A stretch of DNA of 64,000 bases from CAXBMB01 sp052078155 (GTDB lineage Bacteria; Pseudomonadota; Alphaproteobacteria; Kiloniellales; DSM-21159): assembly GCA_052078155.1 (NCBI GenBank), contig JBQJBP010000001.1, forward strand, positions 372,001 to 436,000, given 5' to 3'. This document shows, piece after piece, positions 1 to 8,046 of the stretch; position 1 is the first letter of the stretch; each line of letters opens with the position of its first letter. The translations under genes were made by a program, and so were the position numbers. The notes below the pieces were generated by a model that was given only the letters and a program-made list of their open reading frames with translations, was not told the DNA's origin and did no database searches.

Positions 1-140
1 GCTTTAGGAGTGAGACCCAGTTCATGCCTTGATTGAAATCTCCTCTAAAACGTTGAAAAGAGGCAACCTCACGCTTCATGTGCCCTTGCTCAGGGAGGTC
101 ACGTAAAGCGATTTGACTCCAGAAGTGTTTTGACTCTAGA
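1..140 (+). repeat. Dispersed intergenic repeat, copy A (cut by window edge)
   Basis: Matches the right two-thirds of the family seen whole at 17187-17322: the segment TCCTCTAAAACGTTGAAAAG, then a CACGCTTCA element, a small hairpin, and the terminal sequence TTTGACTCTAGA. Its left part is diverged, and the CACGT hairpin region differs from the other copies. Lies directly upstream of the nitroreductase gene. Function unknown. Confidence 0.7.
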
Positions 141-220
141 GCAGAGGCGCAAAACAAAGATGAAAAGAAGCACTGGACCAGGTGCGCTTCTTACTAACAG
201 AAACGGAATAGGGGGAGACC

Positions 221-898
221 TTGGTGGAGACGCCCAAATTTGAGCCATTGAGCGATTTTGAAGAGCTGTCAGAAGCGGAGATGCTGAAGCGCTCGGTGGA
301 TTTTTATGAAAACATCAAGAAGCGCCACACCATCCGGGAGTTCTCTGACCGGCCTGTTCCGCGGGAAATCATCGAAAACTGCCTCAAAGCTGCTGGCACG
401 GCACCCAACGGGGCCAACCTCCAGCCCTGGCATTTCGCCGTGCTGGGACAGGGGCCTGTTCGCAAGGACCTGCGCGAAGCCGCCGAAGAAGAAGAACGGA
501 CCTTTTATGACGGGCGGGCAGGCCAGGAGTGGCTGAAAGCCCTGGAGCCTTTGGGCACCGATGCCAGCAAACCCTTTCTGGAAGAGGCGCCCTGGCTGAT
601 TGCCATTTTCGGGGCGAGATACAGCCTGCGTCCGGATGGTGAGCGAACCAAGAACTACTACGTGCCGGAATCCATCGGCATTGCCACGGGTTTTCTTGTG
701 TCAGCGCTGCACAACGCCGGGCTGGCAACCCTGACCCACACGCCCAGTCCCATGGGGTTTCTCAACAAAATCTGTGGCCGACCGGATAATGAAAAACCCT
801 ACATCCTGCTGGTGACCGGCTATCCGGCGGACGATGCCGTGGTGCCGACTTTTGCCCAGCAGAAAAAACCCTTGGAAGAGATCACAACCTTCCTGTGA
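221..898 (+). CDS. Nitroreductase family protein
   Basis: Flavin-dependent oxidoreductase of the nitroreductase superfamily, expected to be a cytosolic FMN-binding dimer using NAD(P)H; the physiological substrate cannot be read from sequence. The 225-residue length suits the family. Residues about 33-42 (KKRHTIREFS) form the phosphate-binding arginine motif, and APNGANLQPW near 60-70 is the typical FMN-contacting segment; a glycine-rich stretch near the C-terminus (LLVTGYPADDAVVP) closes the fold. The start is TTG at 221, chosen because GGGGGAG lies six to ten bases upstream; the next ATG (281) would remove part of the N-terminal helix without a better ribosome site. Monocistronic, with a bidirectional terminator about 200 bp downstream. 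Family call is firm; role is open (nitroaromatic, quinone or iodotyrosine-type reduction are all possible). Confidence 0.88.
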   Translation: MVETPKFEPLSDFEELSEAEMLKRSVDFYENIKKRHTIREFSDRPVPREIIENCLKAAGTAPNGANLQPWHFAVLGQGPVRKDLREAAEEEERTFYDGRAGQEWLKALEPLGTDASKPFLEEAPWLIAIFGARYSLRPDGERTKNYYVPESIGIATGFLVSALHNAGLATLTHTPSPMGFLNKICGRPDNEKPYILLVTGYPADDAVVPTFAQQKKPLEEITTFL

Positions 899-940
899 GT
901 GGGACACCGCTGGCAATCCGGGGGGCATCTCGCTTGAGGT

Positions 941-1015
941 CAGGTTACTCGGTGCCAGATCACTCGGTGTCAGATCACTCGGTGTCAGATCACCTGGGGT
1001 CAATTTGTCTTGGGT
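941..1015. repeat. Five-unit 15-bp tandem repeat
   Basis: Five consecutive 15-mers; the second and third (956-970, 971-985) are identical CAGATCACTCGGTGT and the flanking units are diverged versions (CAGGTTACTCGGTGC, CAGATCACCTGGGGT, CAATTTGTCTTGGGT). Lies just downstream of the nitroreductase stop. Because the unit is a multiple of three it yields repeated pentapeptides in open frames, but no ribosome site or conserved protein supports translation. Confidence 0.85.
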
Positions 1016-1105
1016 CACTCCGTCTGACGGGACCGCACCCCGGGGACAGTGCGCTGAGCATTCCCGGCTAAACCAACCGTGGTTTCGGGGGAATACCCCC
1101 AAAAG

Positions 1106-1142
1106 AAACAGGGGATTCTGTATGTGCAGACTCCCCTGTTTT
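1106..1142. terminator. Bidirectional intrinsic terminator
   Basis: Ten-base perfect stem AAACAGGGGA / TCCCCTGTTT (1106-1115 with 1132-1141) with a 16-base loop, A-rich on the left and T-rich on the right, so usable by both the nitroreductase (plus) and the convergent threonine ammonia-lyase (minus). Confidence 0.8.
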
Positions 1143-1173
1143 AGTTTGAATTCAATATCTTAAAGATTTTTCT

Positions 1174-2439
1174 TTAAGTAGAGCTGTCGCTGGACCGGGT
1201 GGAGAGCACGCGGCTGCGGAAGGACTGTTCGGCCAGTGCTGCGATGATTTCCTGAACGTGGTGTTGGTCGCGGGTTTCAATCACCACATCGATTTCCGCC
1301 TGTTTGGCGGGCACATCGGCAAAGAGCCGCTGATGGAACACTTCGATGATGTTCCCGCCTGCCTGGGCGATGATCTGGGTAAGGCCCCCCAACTGACCGG
1401 GACGGTCAACAATCTCCACCCGCAGACGTACCAGACGGCCGTCCCGCACCAGGGATCGGTTGAGCACGCCGGACAGCAGCCGGACATCGATGTTGCCGCC
1501 ACAGATGACCGTGGCCACCTTTCGGCCCCTGAAACGTTCGGGATCACTCAGGATGGCAGCCAGGCCAGCTGCGCCGGCGCCTTCTGAAACGATCTTCTGG
1601 TTTTCCACCAGGGCAGCAATGGCTCCCTCAATGGCGCTTTCATCCACCAGCAAGATGTCGTCCACCAGATCCTTGATGATGGACTTGGTCAGGTCGCCTG
1701 GCACTTTCACGGCGATGCCGTCAGCCAGGGTGGTGCCACCGGAAGACGGCACGCGTTTGCGCAAGGCATCGGTCATGGACGGGAAGAGCGCGGCTTCGGC
1801 ACCGATCATGTGAATGTCCGGATTGGCGTCTTTGGCAGCCAGGGCCACCCCTGACATGATGCCGCCCCCGCCAATGGGCACAACAATGGCATCCAGATCC
1901 GGCTGATCCTCCATCATCTCCAGACCAATGGTGCCCTGACCGGCCACGATGGCGGGGTCGTCGTAGGGATGGACGAAGGTGAGGTTTTCCTTGGCGGCGA
2001 TTTCGCGGGCTGAAACGGCGGAGGCATCCAGGGTATCACCGGTCAGAACCACCCGTGCCCCCAGCTCCTTTGTCCGTTCAACCTTTGAGAAAGGCGCAAA
2101 TTCCGGCATCACAATGGTGGCTGGAATCCCCAGGCGCTGTGCATGATAGGCAACGCCCTGTGCATGGTTGCCTGCGGACATGGCGATGACGCCGTTTTTG
2201 GCCTGTTCTGCGGTCAGCTGGCTGAGTTTGTTGTAGGCTCCCCGATCTTTGAAAGAGCCGGTGGCCTGCTGGTTTTCCAGTTTCAGGAAGAGCTCACAGC
2301 CCAGGGCATCCCCCAGGCGTTTTGCAGGAACCAGGGGGGTGCGCACAACCTGGCCTGCCAGATTTTTGCGGGCTTCATGGATATCTTCCATGGACACGAT
2401 GGGGGCGTCGGTTTTGGCCACTTTTGCGGTTTTGCTCAT
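1174..2439 (-). CDS. ilvA: Threonine ammonia-lyase (threonine dehydratase) with C-terminal ACT domain
   Basis: PLP enzyme converting L-threonine to 2-oxobutyrate and ammonia, either for isoleucine synthesis or for threonine/serine breakdown. 421 residues, the length of the short biosynthetic type with one regulatory domain. The PLP lysine lies in TGSFKDRGAYNKL (about residue 64), the phosphate loop in VVPIGGGGIMSGVAL (about 190), and a glycine-rich VICGGNIDV precedes the regulatory part. From about 340 the sequence RLRVEIVDRPGQLGGLTQII is an ACT domain, suggesting allosteric control by an amino acid. ATG at 2439 is preceded by GAGGAGG with a seven-base spacer. It lies 176 bp downstream of the penicillin-acylase gene on the same strand, so cotranscription is possible. 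Distinguishing biosynthetic from catabolic use is not possible here. Confidence 0.9.
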   Translation of the reverse strand: MSKTAKVAKTDAPIVSMEDIHEARKNLAGQVVRTPLVPAKRLGDALGCELFLKLENQQATGSFKDRGAYNKLSQLTAEQAKNGVIAMSAGNHAQGVAYHAQRLGIPATIVMPEFAPFSKVERTKELGARVVLTGDTLDASAVSAREIAAKENLTFVHPYDDPAIVAGQGTIGLEMMEDQPDLDAIVVPIGGGGIMSGVALAAKDANPDIHMIGAEAALFPSMTDALRKRVPSSGGTTLADGIAVKVPGDLTKSIIKDLVDDILLVDESAIEGAIAALVENQKIVSEGAGAAGLAAILSDPERFRGRKVATVICGGNIDVRLLSGVLNRSLVRDGRLVRLRVEIVDRPGQLGGLTQIIAQAGGNIIEVFHQRLFADVPAKQAEIDVVIETRDQHHVQEIIAALAEQSFRSRVLSTRSSDSST

Positions 2440-2615
2440 CGAAGGTCCTCCTCAGGTCTCGCCATCTCAAACCAGAGGGCAAAGGCTGCACGACGCAGGA
2501 TCAGCAGACTAAGGGGAGGTTGACCCAAACAGACATTGGCTCAAGCAACGGGCTGATCCCACTCCAAAGATCCCGACAGGCCGCCATTTTTAAGGCTGAC
2601 ACACCCTGGTGGGAT

Positions 2616-5003
2616 CTACTGAGGAATGAGCCTGATCGCCTGACTTTGATCTGTTTCCGGGGCGACCAATTTGAGATAGAGACCGTCTTTCCAGGCATCT
2701 GTAAAGCTGAAGGCCTTGTCAGACAGGGGATTGCCCGCCTGACCTGTGGTGATGATGAAGCGGGAGTTCTCCAGGTCAGCGAGATCATAGACGACACGGA
2801 AGCTGGCCCCGTGAACCTGTTCATATCCGCGAGGCAACGGGCTGTCGGTTTCCGGGTTGAGCGGCCAGCGGGGCGTGCCCCGGTTGACCGTATCGTCGGC
2901 CCCGTCGCTGGGCACCACCTTGTCTGTCAGGTGGGAGAGATAGGGAATGCGGCCCAACAGGCGATGGCTCAGCCGGGTTTTGTGCCAGTCGCCCCATTGC
3001 CAGTTTTCCATGTTATCTGGCTTGAGACCACGCGCTGACAGGTTTTGCAAAGCAAGAGTGAGAGCCGGGCTCAGTTGCTCGCTGCAGTTTGGTGCGGGGG
3101 CACACCAGTCTGACGGTTCGCTCAGCAGGGCGAGCCAGCGTTTGTAAGGCCAGCCCCGGTTGCCTTGATAGAGGTCGCCCAGTTTCTCCTGCATCAGGAT
3201 CTGGTCCAGTGCAGCCATCCAGGCGTGGAAAAGCAGCGGTTGAGGAAGGGTGCGATCCATCTCTCCCTGCCAGTTTCTTAGCAGTGTCAGTGCCCGTTGC
3301 TCCTCCGGGCTGGCGGGAGATACGCGGCGCAGCAGAGGTAAAATCTCCTGGGCGGCCAGCGAGAGGCTGTCGTTCTGGATGACCTCAAAATCCTGCGGGG
3401 TGAACTGAGGTTTCACCGACAGCAGGCTTTCAATGCGTTCTGCCCGATAGGGCAGCACCCATTCGGTGGCGATCAGATAGGGATAGTCGGGACCGACGAT
3501 GCGGTTGTTGGCGTTGGCCAGCTTTCCGGCCGGCGGATTGTGGGCCTGGGGCAACTCGTCAAAGGGGATGAACCCGGACCAGATCTCCTCCCGGGTCCAG
3601 CCTTCCAGAGGCAGAGCCCCATCGTACCCGAGCCGGATGGGCACGAGAGCAGGGGAGACAAAGCCGATGTCCCCTTGGGTGTCGGCAAAGAAGATATTTT
3701 GCTGAGGGGCCACCATCTGTGTCAGAGCCTGGCGGAAGTCCTGCCAGTTCTGGGCCCGGTTGAGATCCAGTAGGGCATTGGCTGTGCCATCGTCTGGGAT
3801 CAGGGCTGGCCAGGCCAGGGTGGTTACCAGACTGTCTGTCTGATCCTCCGGCAGCGGCTCTTCCAGGTCCAGATCGGAAATCACCGGGCCAAACCGCCCC
3901 TGCCTGACCGTCATGATCACCGGATCTCCGCCGCGGACCTGGATGATCTCTTCGCGCAGGTCAAAAGCCCGGGGGCCAGTGGGTGTCTGATAGGTCAGAC
4001 CGTCGGGATCGGCGATTTTCTCCAGTATCAGGTCCTGGGTGTCACTGTGGGTCGTGGTAAAGCCCCAGGCAATCGTGCTGTTGTGGCCGATCACCACGCC
4101 CGGTATGGCCGGGGCGGTGGCACCGGCGCGCACGCCTGCAGGCGTTTCGATGCGGGCCAGATACCAGTGCCCCGGGGCTTCCAGGCCCAGGTGCGGGTCG
4201 TTCGCCAGCAAGGGTTTGCCACTGCTGCTGTGGCGACCATCCACCACAAAAATGTTGCTGGCTCCACGGGAGCGCAGAAAGGGGGGCAGGGCGGCCAGCA
4301 GTGTGTCCTGTCGGTCGTTCCAGGCTGTCTCGCGCGGCTGAGTGACCGGGCTGTCCGGTGGCAGGTCCGGATAGAGCAGCTTCAGTTCTGCGGCACTGAG
4401 AACCTCTTTCAGGGCAGCGTTGCGTTTTTCCTGCCACCAGTTGCCCGACAGGGTCAGGGCCATCAGCTTGCCCCACAGAATGGAATGAGACGGGCGCCAG
4501 GGACTGCTGTCCAGGTTGGTCAGGCTGACCAGAGGGCCAAACACCGCTTCCGGTGAATCTAGGTAGCTGTTGATGCCAGCGGCATAGGCTTCCAGGATCT
4601 GTCGGTTCTGGTCTGTCAGGCTGGAGACTGCTGCTTCTGATAAGGCAGCCAGATTGAGGGTGCGCATCAGCTGGTCGATCTTGAGAACCGATCCCCCCAG
4701 CGCCTCCGAGAGGCGACCCTGACCGATCTGGCGGGTCAGCAGCAGCTGCTCCAGTCGGTCCTGAGCATGGGCAAAGCCCAGTGCAAAGGCGGCGTCTTCT
4801 TCATTATTTGCCCGGATGGTGACCAGACCATCGCTGTCGCGCAGGATTTCAGCAGGCTGGTTCAATCCCTGGGAGACCAGAAAGTCCCCTTCTGTTGTCG
4901 GCTCTGCGCTATAGAGCCAGACAAAAAGCCAGACAATGGCGGACAGCGGTAGGCCGAGGATGACCACCAGTCCCCAGCCCAATCTGCGAAACCACTTTGC
5001 CAT
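2616..5003 (-). CDS. Penicillin acylase family protein (Ntn hydrolase), membrane-anchored
   Basis: Member of the penicillin amidase S45 family, which cleaves amides such as beta-lactam side chains or N-acyl-homoserine lactones. 795 residues, normal for the precursor. Residues 8-31 form one hydrophobic helix (signal peptide or anchor), placing the enzyme in the periplasm. The autocatalytic nucleophile is expected at Ser249 in RSRGASNIFVVDG, preceded by a linker typical of the alpha/beta precursor; downstream WGFTTTHSDTQDL and the ANNRIVG segment fit the beta chain. GGGGAG lies ten bases before ATG 5003. Neighbours on the same strand are the proline racemase family gene (upstream) and threonine ammonia-lyase (downstream). 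Substrate is unknown: acyl-homoserine lactone acylase (quorum quenching) and acylpeptide acylase are both plausible. Confidence 0.88.
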   Translation of the reverse strand: MAKWFRRLGWGLVVILGLPLSAIVWLFVWLYSAEPTTEGDFLVSQGLNQPAEILRDSDGLVTIRANNEEDAAFALGFAHAQDRLEQLLLTRQIGQGRLSEALGGSVLKIDQLMRTLNLAALSEAAVSSLTDQNRQILEAYAAGINSYLDSPEAVFGPLVSLTNLDSSPWRPSHSILWGKLMALTLSGNWWQEKRNAALKEVLSAAELKLLYPDLPPDSPVTQPRETAWNDRQDTLLAALPPFLRSRGASNIFVVDGRHSSSGKPLLANDPHLGLEAPGHWYLARIETPAGVRAGATAPAIPGVVIGHNSTIAWGFTTTHSDTQDLILEKIADPDGLTYQTPTGPRAFDLREEIIQVRGGDPVIMTVRQGRFGPVISDLDLEEPLPEDQTDSLVTTLAWPALIPDDGTANALLDLNRAQNWQDFRQALTQMVAPQQNIFFADTQGDIGFVSPALVPIRLGYDGALPLEGWTREEIWSGFIPFDELPQAHNPPAGKLANANNRIVGPDYPYLIATEWVLPYRAERIESLLSVKPQFTPQDFEVIQNDSLSLAAQEILPLLRRVSPASPEEQRALTLLRNWQGEMDRTLPQPLLFHAWMAALDQILMQEKLGDLYQGNRGWPYKRWLALLSEPSDWCAPAPNCSEQLSPALTLALQNLSARGLKPDNMENWQWGDWHKTRLSHRLLGRIPYLSHLTDKVVPSDGADDTVNRGTPRWPLNPETDSPLPRGYEQVHGASFRVVYDLADLENSRFIITTGQAGNPLSDKAFSFTDAWKDGLYLKLVAPETDQSQAIRLIPQ

Positions 5004-5121
5004 GAAACGCCAGCTCCCCTTCCAGCCGAGACACCCCTTGCAGTCTGTCGCAAGGCCGGAAAGGGAACCAGTTAAATGTTAAGGTCAAAAAGAGAAAAGG
5101 GGCGAGGAAGCTGTGGGCTTG

Positions 5122-6159
5122 TTACAAGGCCCGATACCAGGTGTCAGACAGGGTGTAACCGGTGGGGAAGGGGTCTTCCGGATCCAGATGATACTGGGTT
5201 GTCCCGGTCAGCCAGGCGCGGCCTGAAATGGAGGGGGAAATGGCCGGGACGCCAGCCACATCAAACTCATCTTCGATGCGGCAGAGGAATTCCGTATCCA
5301 GGATCGACTTGCTGAGGAAGTTCTCTCCCTTACCGATCTTGCCCTGAGCGCGCAGCACCGCCAGCCGGGCCGAAGTGCCGGTGCCACAGGGACTGCGGTC
5401 AATTTTGCCCGGGGAGATGATCACGGCATTGCGGCCGATCTTTCCACCGTCCGGATTGTCTTCCATGGGGCAGGCATACTGAGTGAAGGTGACGTCTTTG
5501 ATGCCGGGGTTTTCCGGGTGGACCACCGGATGCTGGGCGACCACGGCTGCTTTGATTTTTTCCCCCTGTTCCACCAGATCCCTGGCTTCATCAGGAGAGA
5601 CGGAAAAGCCGAGAGCCTGGGCGTCAACGATGGCAAAGAAAGCCCCGCCGTAGGAGATATCAACCGGGATTGTGCCCAGTCCCTCCACTTCCGTCATGGC
5701 GGTCATCTTCGCCACAAAGGAGGGCACGTTTGTAACGGTGATGCGCTTGACCCTGCCATTTTCGCAGTGGGCCACCACCTCGACCAAACCGCCGGGTGTG
5801 TCCAGTTTCAATCGTGTGATGGGTTCCTGCATGGGCACCATGCCGGTTTCCAGCAGCACCGTGGAAACACAGATGGAGTTGGAGCCGGACATGGGGGGAT
5901 AGTCCGTCGGCTCCATGATGATAAACCCGGCCTGGGCGCCCGGTGTGACCGGTGGCACCACCAGGTTGGTGTGGACGAAAGCCCCGCCGCGCGGTTCGTA
6001 AATCAGAAACTTGCGCAGATCATCCCCTTGCTCTTCCAGATAGGTTTTCTGCTCAAACAGCGTTTTGCCTGGTGGCGGCAAGACACCCCCTGTGATCACC
6101 CGGCCCACTTCCCCTTCCGCGTGGCATCCGACCACCGTGATGTTCTTGCTAGACTGCAT
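5122..6159 (-). CDS. Proline racemase superfamily enzyme, Ser/Cys type (4-hydroxyproline epimerase / trans-3-hydroxyproline dehydratase)
   Basis: 345 residues, the usual length. Members use two facing residues as acid/base. The second catalytic Cys is present (about 258, DRSPCGTGTS), while the first position carries Ser (about 91, YPPMSGSNSICV) where racemases have MCGH. Published work on the superfamily links the Ser/Cys pairing with 4-hydroxyproline 2-epimerase and/or trans-3-hydroxy-L-proline dehydratase activity, so a role in hydroxyproline or hydroxyproline-betaine use is inferred rather than proline racemization. Start chosen at ATG 6159 because GCGGAA precedes it; TTG 6201 and ATG 6180 are in frame but lack a ribosome site. 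No other hydroxyproline gene is adjacent, although the peptide/amide hydrolase next door could release substrate. Confidence 0.85.
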   Translation of the reverse strand: MQSSKNITVVGCHAEGEVGRVITGGVLPPPGKTLFEQKTYLEEQGDDLRKFLIYEPRGGAFVHTNLVVPPVTPGAQAGFIIMEPTDYPPMSGSNSICVSTVLLETGMVPMQEPITRLKLDTPGGLVEVVAHCENGRVKRITVTNVPSFVAKMTAMTEVEGLGTIPVDISYGGAFFAIVDAQALGFSVSPDEARDLVEQGEKIKAAVVAQHPVVHPENPGIKDVTFTQYACPMEDNPDGGKIGRNAVIISPGKIDRSPCGTGTSARLAVLRAQGKIGKGENFLSKSILDTEFLCRIEDEFDVAGVPAISPSISGRAWLTGTTQYHLDPEDPFPTGYTLSDTWYRAL

Positions 6160-6251
6160 GGCTGATTCCGCTCGTTTCATATGATTGGATAAAGTATGCA
6201 AGTTGTAACTTCGTTCGCTGCCGCTGCATAGAAAAAATGGGCCATAAAAAG

Positions 6252-6285
6252 AAAAAAGGCAGCGCCCGAAGACCCTGCCTTTTCC
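6252..6285 (-). terminator. Intrinsic terminator of the matR-matB-aldehyde dehydrogenase operon
   Basis: On the minus strand AAAAGGCAG and CTGCCTTTT form a stem followed by TTTTTTC. It sits about 170 bp after the aldehyde dehydrogenase stop and before the proline racemase family gene, separating the two units. Confidence 0.75.
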
Positions 6286-6453
6286 TCAATGCACGTGTTC
6301 AGTCGTCCACATGCTCATCTTTCCACATGGGGACGACGCAGTCCCTGCTGGAGGTAGTCCGTTGCAGGTGGAGAGCGTTGTGCTGCCCCTAAGTCTTGGC
6401 CCCGTAGTCCAGACACAAGCCCTGACCCCGAAGAGCCGGGCAAATGCCCCGCA

Positions 6454-7947
6454 TCAGGTCATGTTGATGATGATGGTTTTCTTGTGGGTGTAATGGTTCA
6501 GCATGGCTTCCAGCGAGGCTTCTTTGCCCATGCCAGACTGCTTGATGCCGCCGTAGGACAGGTTGGGCAGCACCACCAGGTTCTGGTTGACCTGCACGAA
6601 ACCGGCTTCCAGACGCTGGGTGGCGTCCATGGCGGTTTTGAGGTCTGTGGTCCAGATGGTGGCAGCCAGGCCGTAAACGGAATCATTGGCCGCCTCGATC
6701 ACAGCGTCGTAGTCGCTGAATTTCTGCACCACCGTAACCGGACCGAAGATCTCTTCAGTGATCAGTCGGCTGTCTTCGGGCAGGCCGGTAAAGATCACCG
6801 GGCGCACGTAGAAGCCGTCTTTCAGGTTGGCGTCTGTCGGCAGCTGAGAGCATTCAATGGCTGTGCCGCCCTCTGATTTGCCGATTTCGATGTAGGACTG
6901 CACCCGGTCAAACTGGTCCTGGCTGACGATGGTGCCGATGTCGGTGGCTTCGTCGAGCGGATCACCCATGACCATCTGATCCACGGCGTCTTTCACCTTG
7001 GCGATGAACGCGTCGTAGAGATCTTCCTGTACGTAGATGCGGCTGGCGGCGGTGCAGGACTGGCCCTGGCGGGTGAAACGCACACCGGACACGGCCCCGG
7101 CCACTGCCCGGTCCAGATCCGCATCGTTCATGACGATCATGGGGGACTTGCCGCCCAGCTCCAGTGTCACCGGGATCAGACGATCAGCGGCGGTCTTGTA
7201 GATGATCTTGCCGGTGTCGACAGAGCCGGTGAAGGTGATTTTCCCGACATCTTCGTGGGCCACCAGGGGCGCGCCGCATTCAGGACCATAGCCGGAGAGC
7301 ATGTTGAACAGGCCGTGGGGAAGCACCTGATTCATGATCTGGCAGACGCGCAGCACGGCAAAGGGAGCTTCTTCGGCTGATTTCACCACCACCGCATTAC
7401 CAGCCACCAGAGCCGGGGCGATTTTGTAGGCCATCAGCATCATGGGCACGTTCCAGGGAATGATCGCCCCGATCACACCAATGGGCGTGGGCTGGGTGAT
7501 GGTCATCATTTCCGGATTGAAGGGCACGGAATCACCCTTCAGTTCACTGCCCAGACCCCCGTAGTAGGTGAAGGCGTCGGCCAGAACACCGGCTTCCACC
7601 CGGCTTTCCGTGCGGATGGCTTTGCCCGTTTCCAGGGCCACCAGCTGTGCCAGCTCTTCCTTGTGTTCGTTGAGCAGCCGGCCGCATTCCTGGATCAGCT
7701 TGCCGCGATCCCGGGCCGGCATCCGGGACCAGGCTTTCTGCGCGGCTTTGGCGGCAGCGACCGCGTCGGCCACATCTGCTGCTTCGCCATAGGCGGCTTC
7801 AGCCACCAGTTCGCGGGTGGCGGGGCTGCGCACCTCAAAGGTCTTGCCGCTTTTGGCGGGGACCAACTGGCCGTTGATCAGGTTCATGCCCGCCAGCTCT
7901 TTGGCCAGCGCGCGCGGATCACAGTTGGGGGTCATGAGGTCGGTCAT
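6454..7947 (-). CDS. NAD(P)-dependent aldehyde dehydrogenase in the malonate locus
   Basis: 497-residue ALDH superfamily enzyme oxidizing an aldehyde to the free acid in the cytosol. Seen: the substrate/cofactor segment IIPWNVPMM (about 163-170), general base Glu263 in VTLELGGKSP, and nucleophile Cys298 in RQGQSCTAAS. Having both residues marks a hydrolytic dehydrogenase, unlike CoA-acylating methylmalonate-semialdehyde dehydrogenases, which lack the glutamate. It is the last gene of the matR-matB-aldH series (99 bp after matB, ended by the 6252-6285 terminator). In this context malonic semialdehyde is the attractive substrate, giving malonate for MatB, but succinate- or glutarate-semialdehyde and other aldehydes cannot be excluded. 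Weak AAGG ribosome site before ATG 7947; ATG 7935 is an alternative. Confidence 0.88.
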   Translation of the reverse strand: MTDLMTPNCDPRALAKELAGMNLINGQLVPAKSGKTFEVRSPATRELVAEAAYGEAADVADAVAAAKAAQKAWSRMPARDRGKLIQECGRLLNEHKEELAQLVALETGKAIRTESRVEAGVLADAFTYYGGLGSELKGDSVPFNPEMMTITQPTPIGVIGAIIPWNVPMMLMAYKIAPALVAGNAVVVKSAEEAPFAVLRVCQIMNQVLPHGLFNMLSGYGPECGAPLVAHEDVGKITFTGSVDTGKIIYKTAADRLIPVTLELGGKSPMIVMNDADLDRAVAGAVSGVRFTRQGQSCTAASRIYVQEDLYDAFIAKVKDAVDQMVMGDPLDEATDIGTIVSQDQFDRVQSYIEIGKSEGGTAIECSQLPTDANLKDGFYVRPVIFTGLPEDSRLITEEIFGPVTVVQKFSDYDAVIEAANDSVYGLAATIWTTDLKTAMDATQRLEAGFVQVNQNLVVLPNLSYGGIKQSGMGKEASLEAMLNHYTHKKTIIINMT

Positions 7948-8046
7948 GTAACGATACCTTTGTCGTCTGGATAGCTTGAAAGGCGACCTGCGCAGAGCAG
8001 AGGCCGCTTCTAAAAAGAGGTCGGTTGCTGTTGGAGCCGCCGAAGA

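Noticed and set aside
7..140. Left-edge repeat as a riboswitch for the nitroreductase
   Set aside because: It belongs to the dispersed repeat family, which occurs beside unrelated genes in both orientations.
834..1163. Open frame encoding pentapeptide repeats through the 15-bp array
   Set aside because: Starts inside the nitroreductase gene and runs through the terminator; it exists only because 15 is divisible by three.
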